Assembly: GCA_949743325.1 (NCBI GenBank)
Contig: CATJTQ010000130.1
Location: forward strand, 1-64,000
DNA length: 64,000 bases
Reading direction: 5' to 3'
Source: an uncultured Lachnospiraceae bacterium
Lineage (GTDB): Bacteria > Bacillota > Clostridia > Lachnospirales > Lachnospiraceae
The notes under the pieces were generated by a model. The model did not search any database, had not been told where the DNA came from, and saw only the letters and a program-made list of their open reading frames with translations. The translations under genes and the position numbers were made by a program. Below, one piece after another: positions 19,006 to 27,865 of this stretch. The stretch's first letter is position 1, and every line of letters begins with the position of its first letter.

Positions 19006-21189
19006 CTATTCCTCCCAGTAAACCTCTATTTTATCATAAGAATTAAGCGGTTGTATAAAACCTGATGTCGGCATACTGTTCAATTTTGTTACAAGTCCTT
19101 TTCCATGCACTTTCGACAAATCTATATCTATATAATCAAATATATCTACAAAAACATAACTTTTCTTTCCCTTTAGTACTATAGGATTCTCATTTACTAT
19201 AACAATTAATTCTACAGTCTCATCTTGTTGATTATTAACATTATCATCAGGCTTATTATCAGCTTTTATTTCACTGTCTGTATGAACTTCAATACTATTT
19301 TCTGTAATTGCTTCTATTGTATTGCTTTGAGATTGCTGCTCATAAGAAGTTTCATTTTCATTGTACTGTGACCATTCAAATTTATCTTTAATCTCACCGT
19401 TAAACAACCAGTCTACATTAAAATTATCATATATCTTATCTTCAGTATCAGCCTCTTTATTATTTACATGAACAAGCGCTCCGTGAGGTAATATTACATC
19501 CATAAATTCAAGCAGCTGACTTAATGTATAATAATTTAATATTGTTATCTCATCACCTTCATTAATATCATAAAACCCTGAGACGAGCTCACCGTTTGCT
19601 TGAACAAAAACCGGACACTTAATAGATTTCTTATTTACTATTACGGTTATCTTATTGTGAAATTCAGGTAATTTCTCAACGGACATACTTGCAGCTTCTC
19701 CAGCTGTTGATGGCTTAATAACTATTTTATCATTTGAGGATATAGGAGTGTTCATATCTACAACCTCATCATTAACAGTGATTACCGCCGCTTCACCTAT
19801 CTGTCCTCTTACCATTCTAGCCTGATTATTTACTGTAAACCTTAACTCGCGGCCTCTTTTCGGAAACAAACCATCATTAGGGAAGCCTGCCTGCATTGCA
19901 GCCTCAACAACCGTAAGATGATTACTATTGTACAATTTCATTCTCTCTCCATTAAAATGTACGAAAATAAAATTGTTTTTTCTGTCATAATAATTTAAGC
20001 AAATACCAATCGGAGTTACTAATAGAGAGTCTTTCTTAATATCTTCCTGATAAAACCTTATATTACCCATTACTTCCTCACCCCTAAGGGCAACTCTCTC
20101 TGGCAACAGCCCTAATTTTTCGGCAATTTTAGCTGTAAATCCTGGTATTTTGCCTCCTCCTCCAACTACAAAGATCGCACTTACAGACTTATCTCCGTTT
20201 AATTCATACATCTTCGCGGCAACTTTTTCAGCAATATCTTCCAGTATAGGCTCAACAAGCTCACATACTTCTTCTGAGGTGACTTCATGTGTTATGCCGA
20301 TAATATCCTCATATCTTATTTTAATCTCAGGGTCATTTGGATGTTCTTTTTTAGAATTTATGCAGTCAAGAACAGAAGTTTTAATATGCTCGGCCATATC
20401 AAAGTCCACAAGATAATGTTTGGCAATTACTTCTGTCAGCTCATCTCCCGCCATCGGAATCATTCCATAGGCAACAATACTTCCGTCTTTAGTTATACAT
20501 ATATCAGAAGTTCCGGCACCAACATCTATAAGTCCTATATTAAGCATTCGAAATTTCTCTGGAATTGCCACATTTATCGCAGCTATCGGTTCCAACGTAA
20601 GATTTGCAACTTCAAGCCCTGCAAGTCCAACAGCTGCATAGAGTCCATCAACAACCTCATCGGGAAGAAATGTAGCAATAATATCCTCTGATACTTTAGA
20701 AGCCTTATGACCTTCCAGATTACCTATTACATAACCATTAAGATAATACCTTATTACAGAATAACCAACACAGTAAAAGTGTAAATCAGTATCATTATTT
20801 TTTTGAAGTTCATCCTGAGCTTTCTCAATTCCAATTAAATCTAAAGCATATATTTTCTCTTTATCAACTACAATCTCATCCTCATAATCGATCTCTACAG
20901 TTGTAGTAACAGTTCGCAGAACACGGCCAGCAGCGGCTATACACACTTCAGTCAATTGTCTGTCAACTAGCTTCTCAAGTTCTTCCTTAACATTTTTAAT
21001 CGTCTGACTGACTTTCATAATATCGTGAATCTGCCCATCTATCATAGCTCTTGTCTCATGAGCCCTGACACATTGCGCCACAGCATTAAATGTATCTCCG
21101 TCAAGGAAACCTACAGTACCTACTATATTTCTGGTCCCTATATCAAGACCAAACACTAACTGTTCAGGCAATACATATTGTCCAGCCAC
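19006..21189 (-). CDS. FtsA-like actin-fold ATPase with long C-terminal extension
   Basis: Large FtsA/PilM-type ATPase, 727 residues compared with about 420 for FtsA. Residues 10-410 show the actin-fold pattern: phosphate-1 GLDIGTRNIVGTV, an SHS2/1C-like insertion (LTEVCIAAAGRVLRTV...), phosphate-2 LIDVGAGTSDICI near 220, and the adenosine motif VVGGGGKIPGF near 345. From about 430 on there are at least two small ubiquitin-like or beta-grasp-like segments: around 470-510 (VITVNDEVVDMNTPISSNDKIVI) and the last 65 residues ending DKIEVYWEE. An acidic disordered linker of about 60 residues separates them. The C-terminal membrane-binding helix of true FtsA is not seen. GTG start with GGGAGG seven bases upstream; it overlaps coaE by 34 bases. 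Confidence 0.78.
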   Translation of the reverse strand: MAGQYVLPEQLVFGLDIGTRNIVGTVGFLDGDTFNAVAQCVRAHETRAMIDGQIHDIMKVSQTIKNVKEELEKLVDRQLTEVCIAAAGRVLRTVTTTVEIDYEDEIVVDKEKIYALDLIGIEKAQDELQKNNDTDLHFYCVGYSVIRYYLNGYVIGNLEGHKASKVSEDIIATFLPDEVVDGLYAAVGLAGLEVANLTLEPIAAINVAIPEKFRMLNIGLIDVGAGTSDICITKDGSIVAYGMIPMAGDELTEVIAKHYLVDFDMAEHIKTSVLDCINSKKEHPNDPEIKIRYEDIIGITHEVTSEEVCELVEPILEDIAEKVAAKMYELNGDKSVSAIFVVGGGGKIPGFTAKIAEKLGLLPERVALRGEEVMGNIRFYQEDIKKDSLLVTPIGICLNYYDRKNNFIFVHFNGERMKLYNSNHLTVVEAAMQAGFPNDGLFPKRGRELRFTVNNQARMVRGQIGEAAVITVNDEVVDMNTPISSNDKIVIKPSTAGEAASMSVEKLPEFHNKITVIVNKKSIKCPVFVQANGELVSGFYDINEGDEITILNYYTLSQLLEFMDVILPHGALVHVNNKEADTEDKIYDNFNVDWLFNGEIKDKFEWSQYNENETSYEQQSQSNTIEAITENSIEVHTDSEIKADNKPDDNVNNQQDETVELIVIVNENPIVLKGKKSYVFVDIFDYIDIDLSKVHGKGLVTKLNSMPTSGFIQPLNSYDKIEVYWEE

Positions 21190-21767
21190 GATAATTCCTC
21201 CCTAATTTGTTTAAATGTGTTTTCTAAACTCATATTATTATCTATCACAACACTGCACGATTTAAAAAATATTTCTTCTGAAAGCTGAGTTTGCATAATA
21301 GCAGTAATCTTCTCATCTGAATATCCTCTGCTTTCAATAAGTCTATTCCTTCGCTTCTCTTCATTGGTATAAATATACCAAACCTCATCACACAGCTTAT
21401 CAATTCCCGATTCAAGCAGCAGAGCCGCCTCTATAATAAAAATATCTGCTGATTTGCTGTATCTATCAATAAGGCCTATAATCTCCTCTGTCACAGCCGG
21501 ATGAACTATACTATTTAAAATGTTTCTTTTATTTTCATCATTAAATACTATAGAACCCAGCTTTTTTCTATCTATTATACCATCTTTGTCAAGTATTTCT
21601 TCATTAAAAGCAGCAACTATCATGTTGTAGCAGGCACTGCCTTTCTGTTGAAGACTATGTGCAAGTCTGTCTGTTTCCACTATATAGGAACTATAATTCA
21701 CCTTAATAAAATCAAGCACTGAGGATTTTCCGCATCCAATACCACCTGTAATGCCAATTATTTTCAT
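21156..21767 (-). CDS. coaE: Dephospho-CoA kinase
   Basis: Last step of coenzyme A synthesis: phosphorylates the 3'-hydroxyl of dephospho-CoA. With the start at 21767 it has 203 residues, the family norm. The P-loop GGIGCGKS lies at residues 8-15; DRLAHSLQQKG and the SIVHPAVTEEI region are typical. The open frame extends 16 codons upstream into polA, but the ATG at 21767 starts one base after the polA stop, has GAGG eight bases away and gives the canonical MKIIGITGGIG. The polA-coaE neighbourhood is common. Confidence 0.95.
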   Translation of the reverse strand: MKIIGITGGIGCGKSSVLDFIKVNYSSYIVETDRLAHSLQQKGSACYNMIVAAFNEEILDKDGIIDRKKLGSIVFNDENKRNILNSIVHPAVTEEIIGLIDRYSKSADIFIIEAALLLESGIDKLCDEVWYIYTNEEKRRNRLIESRGYSDEKITAIMQTQLSEEIFFKSCSVVIDNNMSLENTFKQIREELSWLDNMYCLNS

Positions 21768-21768
21768 A

Positions 21769-24426
21769 TTATTTTGCCTCATACCAATTAGATCCAACAT
21801 GCATATCAACTTCAAGTTCTACATTAAGCTCAGCTGCATTTATCATTTCTTCTTTCAAGATAATCATTGCCTTCTCAACTTCATTCTCATATGCTTCTAT
21901 AAGAAGTTCATCATGAACCTGAAGCAGCAGCCTTGACTTTAATCCTTCTTTTCTAAGACGCTTATCTACTTTTGTCATTGCTATTTTTATTATATCAGCA
22001 GCGGTACCCTGAATAGGTGAGTTCATTGCAACCCTTTCACCAAAAGATCTTGTTGTATAATTTCCTGATTTAAGTTCAGGTATCGGTCTTCTCCTGCCAT
22101 ACATTGTTGTAACATATCCATGCTCTTTTCCCTCTGTTACAAGACTGTCAATATAAGACTTAATCTTAGGATATGTCTCAAAATATTTCTCAATATATTC
22201 TGTAGCTTCTTTTCTTGATATTCCAAGGTCTTTGCTGAGACCAAATGCACTTATTCCATATATTATTCCAAAATTGACAGCTTTAGCATTTCTTCTCTGT
22301 AAAGACGTAACTTCATCAAAAGGAATATGAAAAACTTGAGACGCAGTAATCTTATGAATATCATCACCGCGGTTAAATGCCTCAATAAGTTTTTCGTCCT
22401 CAGAAAGATGTGCAAGCACCCTAAGTTCAATCTGGGAGTAATCTGCATCTATAAATTTGCAGCCTTCTCTCGGAACAAAAACTTTGCGTATCAGCCTTCC
22501 AAGCTCCATTCTCACAGGAATATTCTGAAGATTTGGATCTGTGCTGCTTATTCGTCCGGTAGCAGTAACTTTCTGCTGAAATGTAGATCTTATTCTTCCA
22601 TCTTCTTTATCAATAAATGTCACCAAGCCGTCCGCATATGTTGACTTTAATTTACTTAGTGTTCTATATTCTAAAATCAATGGTATAATATCATGTTTAT
22701 CTTTAAGCTGTTCAAGCACTTCAGCTGACGTAGAATAACCTGTTTTAGTCTTCTTTCCATTAGGAAGCTTTAATTTTTCAAATAAAATCTCTCCCAACTG
22801 CTTTGGAGAATTAATATTAAACTCTTCATCAGCTTTTAAATAAATTTCTTTTTGTAAAACATCTATTCTTTCACCTAACTGTACACTGTATTCCTCTAAT
22901 GACGCTCTGTCAGCTATAATCCCTTCTTTTTCCATATAATAAAGAGTTATGGCAAGCGGTCTTTCAATCTCATAGTATAGCTTATCTGACTGCATTTCAA
23001 CAAGTTTTTCTAACAGTACATTCTTACTGAACTTTGCAGTATACGCTGCACTGCACGCAATCTCAACAATCTTTTGTACATCTTCTTCAAAAACTTCACT
23101 AAGTGAAGCCTTTAATAAAATATCTGTTCTGCTCTTTAATTGCAGTCCCAAAAAATTATCCGCAATTTTTTCATATGTGTAACTGTTATCAAGAGGATTG
23201 ACTATATATCCCATTAACCCAATATCAAATATTTTATTTTCATTTTCCTCCTTGGCTAAACAGTCGAATATATTTAGACAATATTTTAAATCCATTACAG
23301 ATACGCTTTTACAATTATCTATAAGCTCTATACATTTTCCTGTCAAATAATCCGGGGTTATAAATCCGCCTGTCTTTATAAAATATACTTTTTCATCATC
23401 TATACATATTGATATACCAAGCAGTTTTTTGTCATATATCGGATCAAAACCAATATTATCTGTATTTAATGCCTCAGTAAATATTTTTTCAGCATCCGCC
23501 AAGTCTTCAATAATATTAAATGAATTTTTTATTTCTCTCTTTTTATTATTATCACTGTTATCTGAAAATTTTTTAAGCATATTCCTAAATTCCAGTTTTA
23601 CAAAATATTCGTATGCTTCTTCAGTATAAAAGTTATTTATAAGCGCTGCGTCAATTGAAAAATCAACGGGAGCATCTACACAAATTCTTGCCAAATCAAG
23701 ACTCATATAAGCTGTCTCTTTATTTTCAACTAGAGAATTTTTAATTTTTCCCGCTTTCATTTCATCAATATTTTCATATATTCCATCAAGGCTGTGATAT
23801 TGTACTATAAGTTTAGTTGCTGTTTTCTCACCTATACCTGCAACACCGGGAATATTATCAGATGAATCACCCATAAGAGCTTTTACATCGATAAACTCCT
23901 GTGGAGTCACCTGATATTTTTCTTTAACGTCACTCTCTAAATAGTCTTCAATTTCTGTTCCGCCTCGTTTTGTCTTCGGAATACGAATTTTTGTGTTAGC
24001 TGTAGCTAACTGCAGTAAATCCCTGTCACCGGAAACAATACATACGCTGATTCCTTCATTTTCACATTTTGCCGCAATCGTGCCTAATACATCATCTGCC
24101 TCGTATCCTTCCAATGTTACTACCTGTATATTCATTGCGCCAAGCAGTTCTTTGATTACAGGAACCTGCTCTCTAAGTTCCTCCGGCATTGGTTTTCTCG
24201 TACCCTTATAATCATCAAACATTTTATGTCTGAATGTAGGCGCATGAAGGTCAAAAGCCACCGTTAGATAATCAGGATTTTCCTCATCAAGTATTCTAAA
24301 TAAAATATTTAGAAAACCATAAACAGCATTTGTATGAAGCCCCTCTTTATTTGTCAGCAGAGGCAGTCCATAAAAAGCTCTGTTTAAAATACTGTGTCCG
24401 TCAATTAATACAATTTTTTTACTCAT
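21769..24426 (-). CDS. polA: DNA polymerase I
   Basis: Repair and Okazaki-fragment-maturation polymerase, 885 residues. Residues 1-290 are the 5'-3' exonuclease (LIDGHSILNRAFYGL, CIVSGDRDLLQL, GVAGIGEKTA). Residues about 300-490 align with the 3'-5' exonuclease domain but lack its catalytic acidic motifs: IGFDPIYDKK stands where DTE-type residues are expected, so proofreading is probably lost, as in Bacillus homologs. The polymerase domain has motif A DADYSQIELRVLAHL, motif B RRNAKAVNFGIIYGIS and motif C LQVHDELLIE. It lies 10 bases downstream of a small zinc-finger membrane protein gene. Confidence 0.97.
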   Translation of the reverse strand: MSKKIVLIDGHSILNRAFYGLPLLTNKEGLHTNAVYGFLNILFRILDEENPDYLTVAFDLHAPTFRHKMFDDYKGTRKPMPEELREQVPVIKELLGAMNIQVVTLEGYEADDVLGTIAAKCENEGISVCIVSGDRDLLQLATANTKIRIPKTKRGGTEIEDYLESDVKEKYQVTPQEFIDVKALMGDSSDNIPGVAGIGEKTATKLIVQYHSLDGIYENIDEMKAGKIKNSLVENKETAYMSLDLARICVDAPVDFSIDAALINNFYTEEAYEYFVKLEFRNMLKKFSDNSDNNKKREIKNSFNIIEDLADAEKIFTEALNTDNIGFDPIYDKKLLGISICIDDEKVYFIKTGGFITPDYLTGKCIELIDNCKSVSVMDLKYCLNIFDCLAKEENENKIFDIGLMGYIVNPLDNSYTYEKIADNFLGLQLKSRTDILLKASLSEVFEEDVQKIVEIACSAAYTAKFSKNVLLEKLVEMQSDKLYYEIERPLAITLYYMEKEGIIADRASLEEYSVQLGERIDVLQKEIYLKADEEFNINSPKQLGEILFEKLKLPNGKKTKTGYSTSAEVLEQLKDKHDIIPLILEYRTLSKLKSTYADGLVTFIDKEDGRIRSTFQQKVTATGRISSTDPNLQNIPVRMELGRLIRKVFVPREGCKFIDADYSQIELRVLAHLSEDEKLIEAFNRGDDIHKITASQVFHIPFDEVTSLQRRNAKAVNFGIIYGISAFGLSKDLGISRKEATEYIEKYFETYPKIKSYIDSLVTEGKEHGYVTTMYGRRRPIPELKSGNYTTRSFGERVAMNSPIQGTAADIIKIAMTKVDKRLRKEGLKSRLLLQVHDELLIEAYENEVEKAMIILKEEMINAAELNVELEVDMHVGSNWYEAK

Positions 24427-24436
24427 ACATTTACCT

Positions 24437-24787
24437 CTAAATAAATTCGGATAATAAGATTAAAATAGCTGCAATTAAAATAACCGCAATAATAAAAACA
24501 ATTAACAGTTTTATATTTCTATTAGTTCTTCGTTTCTCAATTTCACGCAGCACCTGTCCTAACATATCTCTTAAATCTTCAATTGTACCATCAAATTCAA
24601 AATCAACATCTTCAATCATACGATCGTCAGATCTTCCAATACCACGATAAATAGAAAAATATATCTCCAGTTCATCATAACATCTGTCACACTTTTGTAC
24701 ATGTAATATAAATTTTTCAGCCTGCTCATCATTTAATTTTCCATCCAAAAAATTCTGAACCTGCGCTTCATATTTACGACACTCCAT
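24437..24787 (-). CDS. Small zinc-finger (zf-HC2-like) single-pass membrane protein
   Basis: Protein of 116 residues. The N-terminus matches anti-sigma-factor zinc fingers: Cys3, then H29-x3-C33-x2-C36 (HVQKCDRC). An acidic middle region and a basic stretch (EKRRTNRN) precede one C-terminal membrane helix (about residues 93-115). The zinc finger therefore faces the cytoplasm, as in membrane anti-sigma factors. No sigma-factor gene is adjacent, so an anti-sigma role is only suggested by shape. It heads the unit that continues with polA and coaE. Confidence 0.75.
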   Translation of the reverse strand: MECRKYEAQVQNFLDGKLNDEQAEKFILHVQKCDRCYDELEIYFSIYRGIGRSDDRMIEDVDFEFDGTIEDLRDMLGQVLREIEKRRTNRNIKLLIVFIIAVILIAAILILLSEFI

Positions 24788-24803
24788 ATAATCACCGTTT
24801 TCT

Positions 24804-24832
24804 AGTATACACCAAATTTTCTTTCCTGAAAA
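24804..24832 (-). promoter_or_regulatory. Promoter of the zinc-finger-polA-coaE unit
   Basis: TATACT (minus, 24804-24809) with a weak -35 TTTTCA (24827-24832) 17 bases away, 16 bases before the zinc-finger gene. It lies between the tRNA-Leu terminator and the first gene. Confidence 0.55.
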
Positions 24833-24849
24833 GGGAAAATAATGAATTG

Positions 24850-24882
24850 AAAAACAAAAAAACCACTGATCATCCAGTGGTT
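24850..24882 (-). terminator. Intrinsic terminator after tRNA-Leu
   Basis: Perfect 8-bp stem AACCACTG (24875-24882) / CAGTGGTT (24861-24868) with a 6-base loop, followed by TTTTTTTG, 16 bases beyond the tRNA 3' end. Confidence 0.9.
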
Positions 24883-24897
24883 AAATTAAATCTTCAA

Positions 24898-24981
24898 TGC
24901 CGGTGGTGGGACTCGAACCCACACACCCTTGCGGATAACAGATTTTGAGTCTGTCTCGTCTGCCAGTTCCGACACACCGGC
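24898..24981 (-). tRNA. tRNA-Leu (anticodon CAA)
   Basis: Class II tRNA of 84 bases. The acceptor stem GCCGGTG pairs with CACCGGC and the discriminator is A. The anticodon stem-loop ACAGA-CTCAAAA-TCTGT gives anticodon CAA, reading UUG. A variable arm ATCC-GCAA-GGGT precedes the T arm GTGGG-TTCGAGT-CCCAC. The 3' CCA is not encoded and must be added. It is flanked by its own promoter and terminator, so it is a single-gene transcript between lysA and the polA unit. Confidence 0.95.
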
Positions 24982-24992
24982 ATTTCAAGTCC

Positions 24993-25015
24993 ATAGAACT
25001 GCTGTGCAGTTCTAT
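24993..25015 (-). other. Leader hairpin just upstream of tRNA-Leu
   Basis: Perfect 10-bp inverted repeat ATAGAACTGC/GCAGTTCTAT with a 3-base loop. It lies between the predicted start point and the tRNA 5' end, 11 bases before the mature tRNA. It would shape the 5' leader removed by RNase P. Confidence 0.6.
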
Positions 25016-25031
25016 CAACTCAACATATGAA

Positions 25032-25060
25032 ACTATATCACACTTTATAAAAAGAATCAA
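25032..25060 (-). promoter_or_regulatory. Promoter of tRNA-Leu
   Basis: TTGATT (minus, 25055-25060), 17-base spacer, TATAGT (25032-25037), about 50 bases upstream of the tRNA. It lies just after the lysA stop in the 309-base gap from 24788 to 25096, which otherwise holds the tRNA, its leader hairpin, its terminator and the next promoter. Confidence 0.75.
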
Positions 25061-25096
25061 GCTTTTTTTATAATTTTTTACATTAATATCCACTTT

Positions 25097-26374
25097 TTAA
25101 CGATTATACTTCATATTTTTTAACACATCACAAAAATCAAATGTGGCAAAATAATCTTCCGGCGTCTCTGCACGTCTTATAAGCTGTGTACTTCCATCCT
25201 CTCTAAGTAATATTTCAGCCGAACGCAGTTTTCCATTATAATTATATCCCATAGAAAAGCCATGAGCACCCGCATCATGAATATAGAGCAAATCTCCGAT
25301 TTGAATCTCCGGCAGCATTCTGTCGACCGCAAACTTATCACTGTTCTCACAGAGTGAACCTGTGACATCATACTTATGTTCACATGGTGCTTCCTCTTTT
25401 CCCATAACAGTAATATGATGATATGCGCCGTAAATTGCCGGACGCATAAGATTCGCCGCACATGCATCACACCCTATATACTCTTTATGAGTATGCTTTT
25501 GATGCAAAACTCTAGTGACAAGCGCCCCGTAAGGACCAAGCATAAACCTTCCAAGCTCAGTGTAAATTGATATATCCCCCAGACCTGCCGGAACAAGAAT
25601 TTCATCAAATACAGCATGAACTTTATCACCGATAATCTCTATATCATTCTTTGGCTGTTCAGGTGTATAGTCAATTCCAATACCTCCTGAAAGATTAACA
25701 AAATTAAGCTCCACACCAGTCTCATTTTTAATGCGGACAGCGGTTTCAAACAAAACTTTTGCAAGAGTAGGATAATAGTCATTTGTAACTGTATTGCTTG
25801 CAAGAAAAGCATGGATTCCGAATCTTTTAACACCCTTTTCTTTTAAAATCTTATATCCCTCAATAAGCTGTTCTGTAGTAAAACCGTATTTTGCCTCTCC
25901 TGGATTATCCATAATATCAGTTGTTATTTTAAATACTCCACCAGGATTATATCTAAGACAAACTGTTTCTGGAAGTTTACCTAATGTCTTTTCAAGAAAC
26001 TCAATATGTGTAAAATCATCAAGATTAATTATTGCCTCTGTCTCATCTGCAAGTCTGTACTCTTCTGCCGGGGTAACATTTGAGGAAAACATAATTTCAC
26101 CATCTTTAAAACCAAGCGCTTCCGCAAGCATAAGCTCAGCTTTAGATGCACAGTCACAACCGCAGCCGCAGTCTTTTAATATTTTTAAAATAAATGGATT
26201 AGGAGTCGCCTTAACTGCAAAAAACTCTTTAAATCCTTTATTCCAAGAAAACGCCTTCTTTAATTTCATTGCATTTTCACGAATTCCCTTTTCATCATAA
26301 ATATGAAACGGTGTTGGATATTCTTTTGTAATTTCTTCTAATTGCTCTTTTGTCACAAATGGTGTTTTCTTCAT
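25097..26374 (-). CDS. lysA: Diaminopimelate decarboxylase
   Basis: PLP fold-type III decarboxylase that makes L-lysine from meso-diaminopimelate. It has 425 residues. The PLP lysine is Lys55 in FAVKATPNP; the phosphate-binding glycine loop reads NLSGGIGIDYTPE near 215; TELGRFMLGPYG and the active-site DVTGSLCENSDKFA near 340 are typical. The ATG at 26374 follows GAGGAG. It lies 43 bases downstream of pyruvate kinase with no terminator visible between. An ornithine-type specificity is less likely given the GSLCENSD motif. Confidence 0.93.
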   Translation of the reverse strand: MKKTPFVTKEQLEEITKEYPTPFHIYDEKGIRENAMKLKKAFSWNKGFKEFFAVKATPNPFILKILKDCGCGCDCASKAELMLAEALGFKDGEIMFSSNVTPAEEYRLADETEAIINLDDFTHIEFLEKTLGKLPETVCLRYNPGGVFKITTDIMDNPGEAKYGFTTEQLIEGYKILKEKGVKRFGIHAFLASNTVTNDYYPTLAKVLFETAVRIKNETGVELNFVNLSGGIGIDYTPEQPKNDIEIIGDKVHAVFDEILVPAGLGDISIYTELGRFMLGPYGALVTRVLHQKHTHKEYIGCDACAANLMRPAIYGAYHHITVMGKEEAPCEHKYDVTGSLCENSDKFAVDRMLPEIQIGDLLYIHDAGAHGFSMGYNYNGKLRSAEILLREDGSTQLIRRAETPEDYFATFDFCDVLKNMKYNR

Positions 26375-26417
26375 CTCAAAATTTCTCCTCTCGTCATGCT
26401 CTTCATTTATAAAACCA

Positions 26418-27857
26418 TTAATTAATTAAGGATACGCGCATTGTATTTGTAAGTCCGCTCACTTCTAGTACATCATCAGAAGGAGCTACTCCGGCTGTTA
26501 TTACTATTGTATCATCTTTCTCTACATATCCTAAATTCTTTAAAATATTTATAGATCTCTCTACAAGGCTGTCCTCAGTTTTCATCATTGTTGAGTGCAG
26601 CGGATATACTCCCCAGTAAAGCTGCATCTTTCTAAGAGCCGAATCATTTGGCGACATTCCTAAAATCGGGGTCATCGGATGATATTTAGAAATAATTCTT
26701 GTAGTAAATCCGGAAATACTTGGTGTTACAATATATCTGGCATTTAACCCTTTTGCTGTCAGCACTGATGCATAACCTACCGCATTAGAAATCTCTTGTT
26801 TTTTATATTCTGCCATATCATTGATATATTTTTGATACTCAAAATATTTCTCAGTCTCTATAGCTATCTCACACATCATCTTAACAGTGTCAATAGGATA
26901 CTTTCCAACAGCGGTCTCCCCTGAAAGCATAATAGCGTCAGTTCCATCCAAAATTGCATTGGCAACATCAGTAACTTCAGCACGTGTAGGACTTGGATTC
27001 CTAATCATTGAATCAAGCATCTGCGTAGCTGTAATTACAGGCTTAAAAGAATCACGGCATTTCTTAATCATGCTCTTCTGAATATGCGGAACTTCAGGCG
27101 CTGGTATCTCTACACCCATATCGCCTCTAGCCACCATAATTCCGTCGCTTGCCTCAATAATCTCATCCATATTCTCTACTCCTTGAGCATTCTCAATTTT
27201 TGAGATAACATGAATTCCCTCTCCGCCATTATCTATAATAAATTTCTTAATTTCATTTACTGCATCAGCTGAACGTATAAAAGAAGCTGCAACGAAATCA
27301 ATATCCTGCTTGATTCCAAACAGCAAATCCTCTTTATCTTTTTCTGTAATTGCCGGCAGACCGACAGAAATACCAGGAAGATTAACGCCTTTTCTCTCAT
27401 AGAGAATACCGCCGTTAATTACCGAACAGACTATTTCTGCTCCCGATATTTTTTCCACTTTAAATTTTAGCAGACCATCATCAACAAGAATTATATTGCC
27501 TACCTGTAACTCGGCAGGAAGATTATCATATGAAATTGTTACAATAGTGCTGTCTCCATCAATTTCTTTTGTAGTAAATGTAAATTCAGAACCATCTTCA
27601 ATTGTAACAGGCTCATGATTTTTAAGAAAACCTGTTCTTATTTCAGGTCCCTTAGTATCTAACAATATTGCCACTGGAATCTGCAGCTCATCCCTAAGCC
27701 TTTTTAACATATCCATTCTTCTCTTCTGATCGTCAAGACTTCCATGAGAAAAATTAAATCTGGCTACATCCATCCCCGCTATAATAAGTTCTCTCAAAAG
27801 ATTTTCATCTTCTGTGTTAGGTCCCATTGTACATACAATTTTAGTTTTCTTTTTCAT
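26418..27857 (-). CDS. pyk: Pyruvate kinase
   Basis: Glycolytic enzyme forming ATP and pyruvate from phosphoenolpyruvate. It has 479 residues, so it lacks the extra C-terminal PEP-utiliser domain seen in Bacillus. Motifs are KIVCTMGPNTED at the N-terminus, ARFNFSHGS, LLDTKGPEIRTG, the catalytic-lysine region VISKIENAQGVENMDEI, MVARGDMGVEIP and SGETAVGKYP. It starts eight bases after the rhomboid-like gene, so the two are probably co-transcribed. Confidence 0.97.
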   Translation of the reverse strand: MKKKTKIVCTMGPNTEDENLLRELIIAGMDVARFNFSHGSLDDQKRRMDMLKRLRDELQIPVAILLDTKGPEIRTGFLKNHEPVTIEDGSEFTFTTKEIDGDSTIVTISYDNLPAELQVGNIILVDDGLLKFKVEKISGAEIVCSVINGGILYERKGVNLPGISVGLPAITEKDKEDLLFGIKQDIDFVAASFIRSADAVNEIKKFIIDNGGEGIHVISKIENAQGVENMDEIIEASDGIMVARGDMGVEIPAPEVPHIQKSMIKKCRDSFKPVITATQMLDSMIRNPSPTRAEVTDVANAILDGTDAIMLSGETAVGKYPIDTVKMMCEIAIETEKYFEYQKYINDMAEYKKQEISNAVGYASVLTAKGLNARYIVTPSISGFTTRIISKYHPMTPILGMSPNDSALRKMQLYWGVYPLHSTMMKTEDSLVERSINILKNLGYVEKDDTIVITAGVAPSDDVLEVSGLTNTMRVSLIN

Positions 27858-27865
27858 AAAGCCTC

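Noticed and set aside
21768..21815. Longer coaE starting inside polA
   Set aside because: The upstream ATG lies in polA coding sequence without a ribosome site; the start right after the polA stop has one and gives the canonical N-terminus.
24881..25093. Open frame of 70 codons on the minus strand
   Set aside because: It covers the tRNA-Leu gene and its leader hairpin; the RNA gene explains the sequence.
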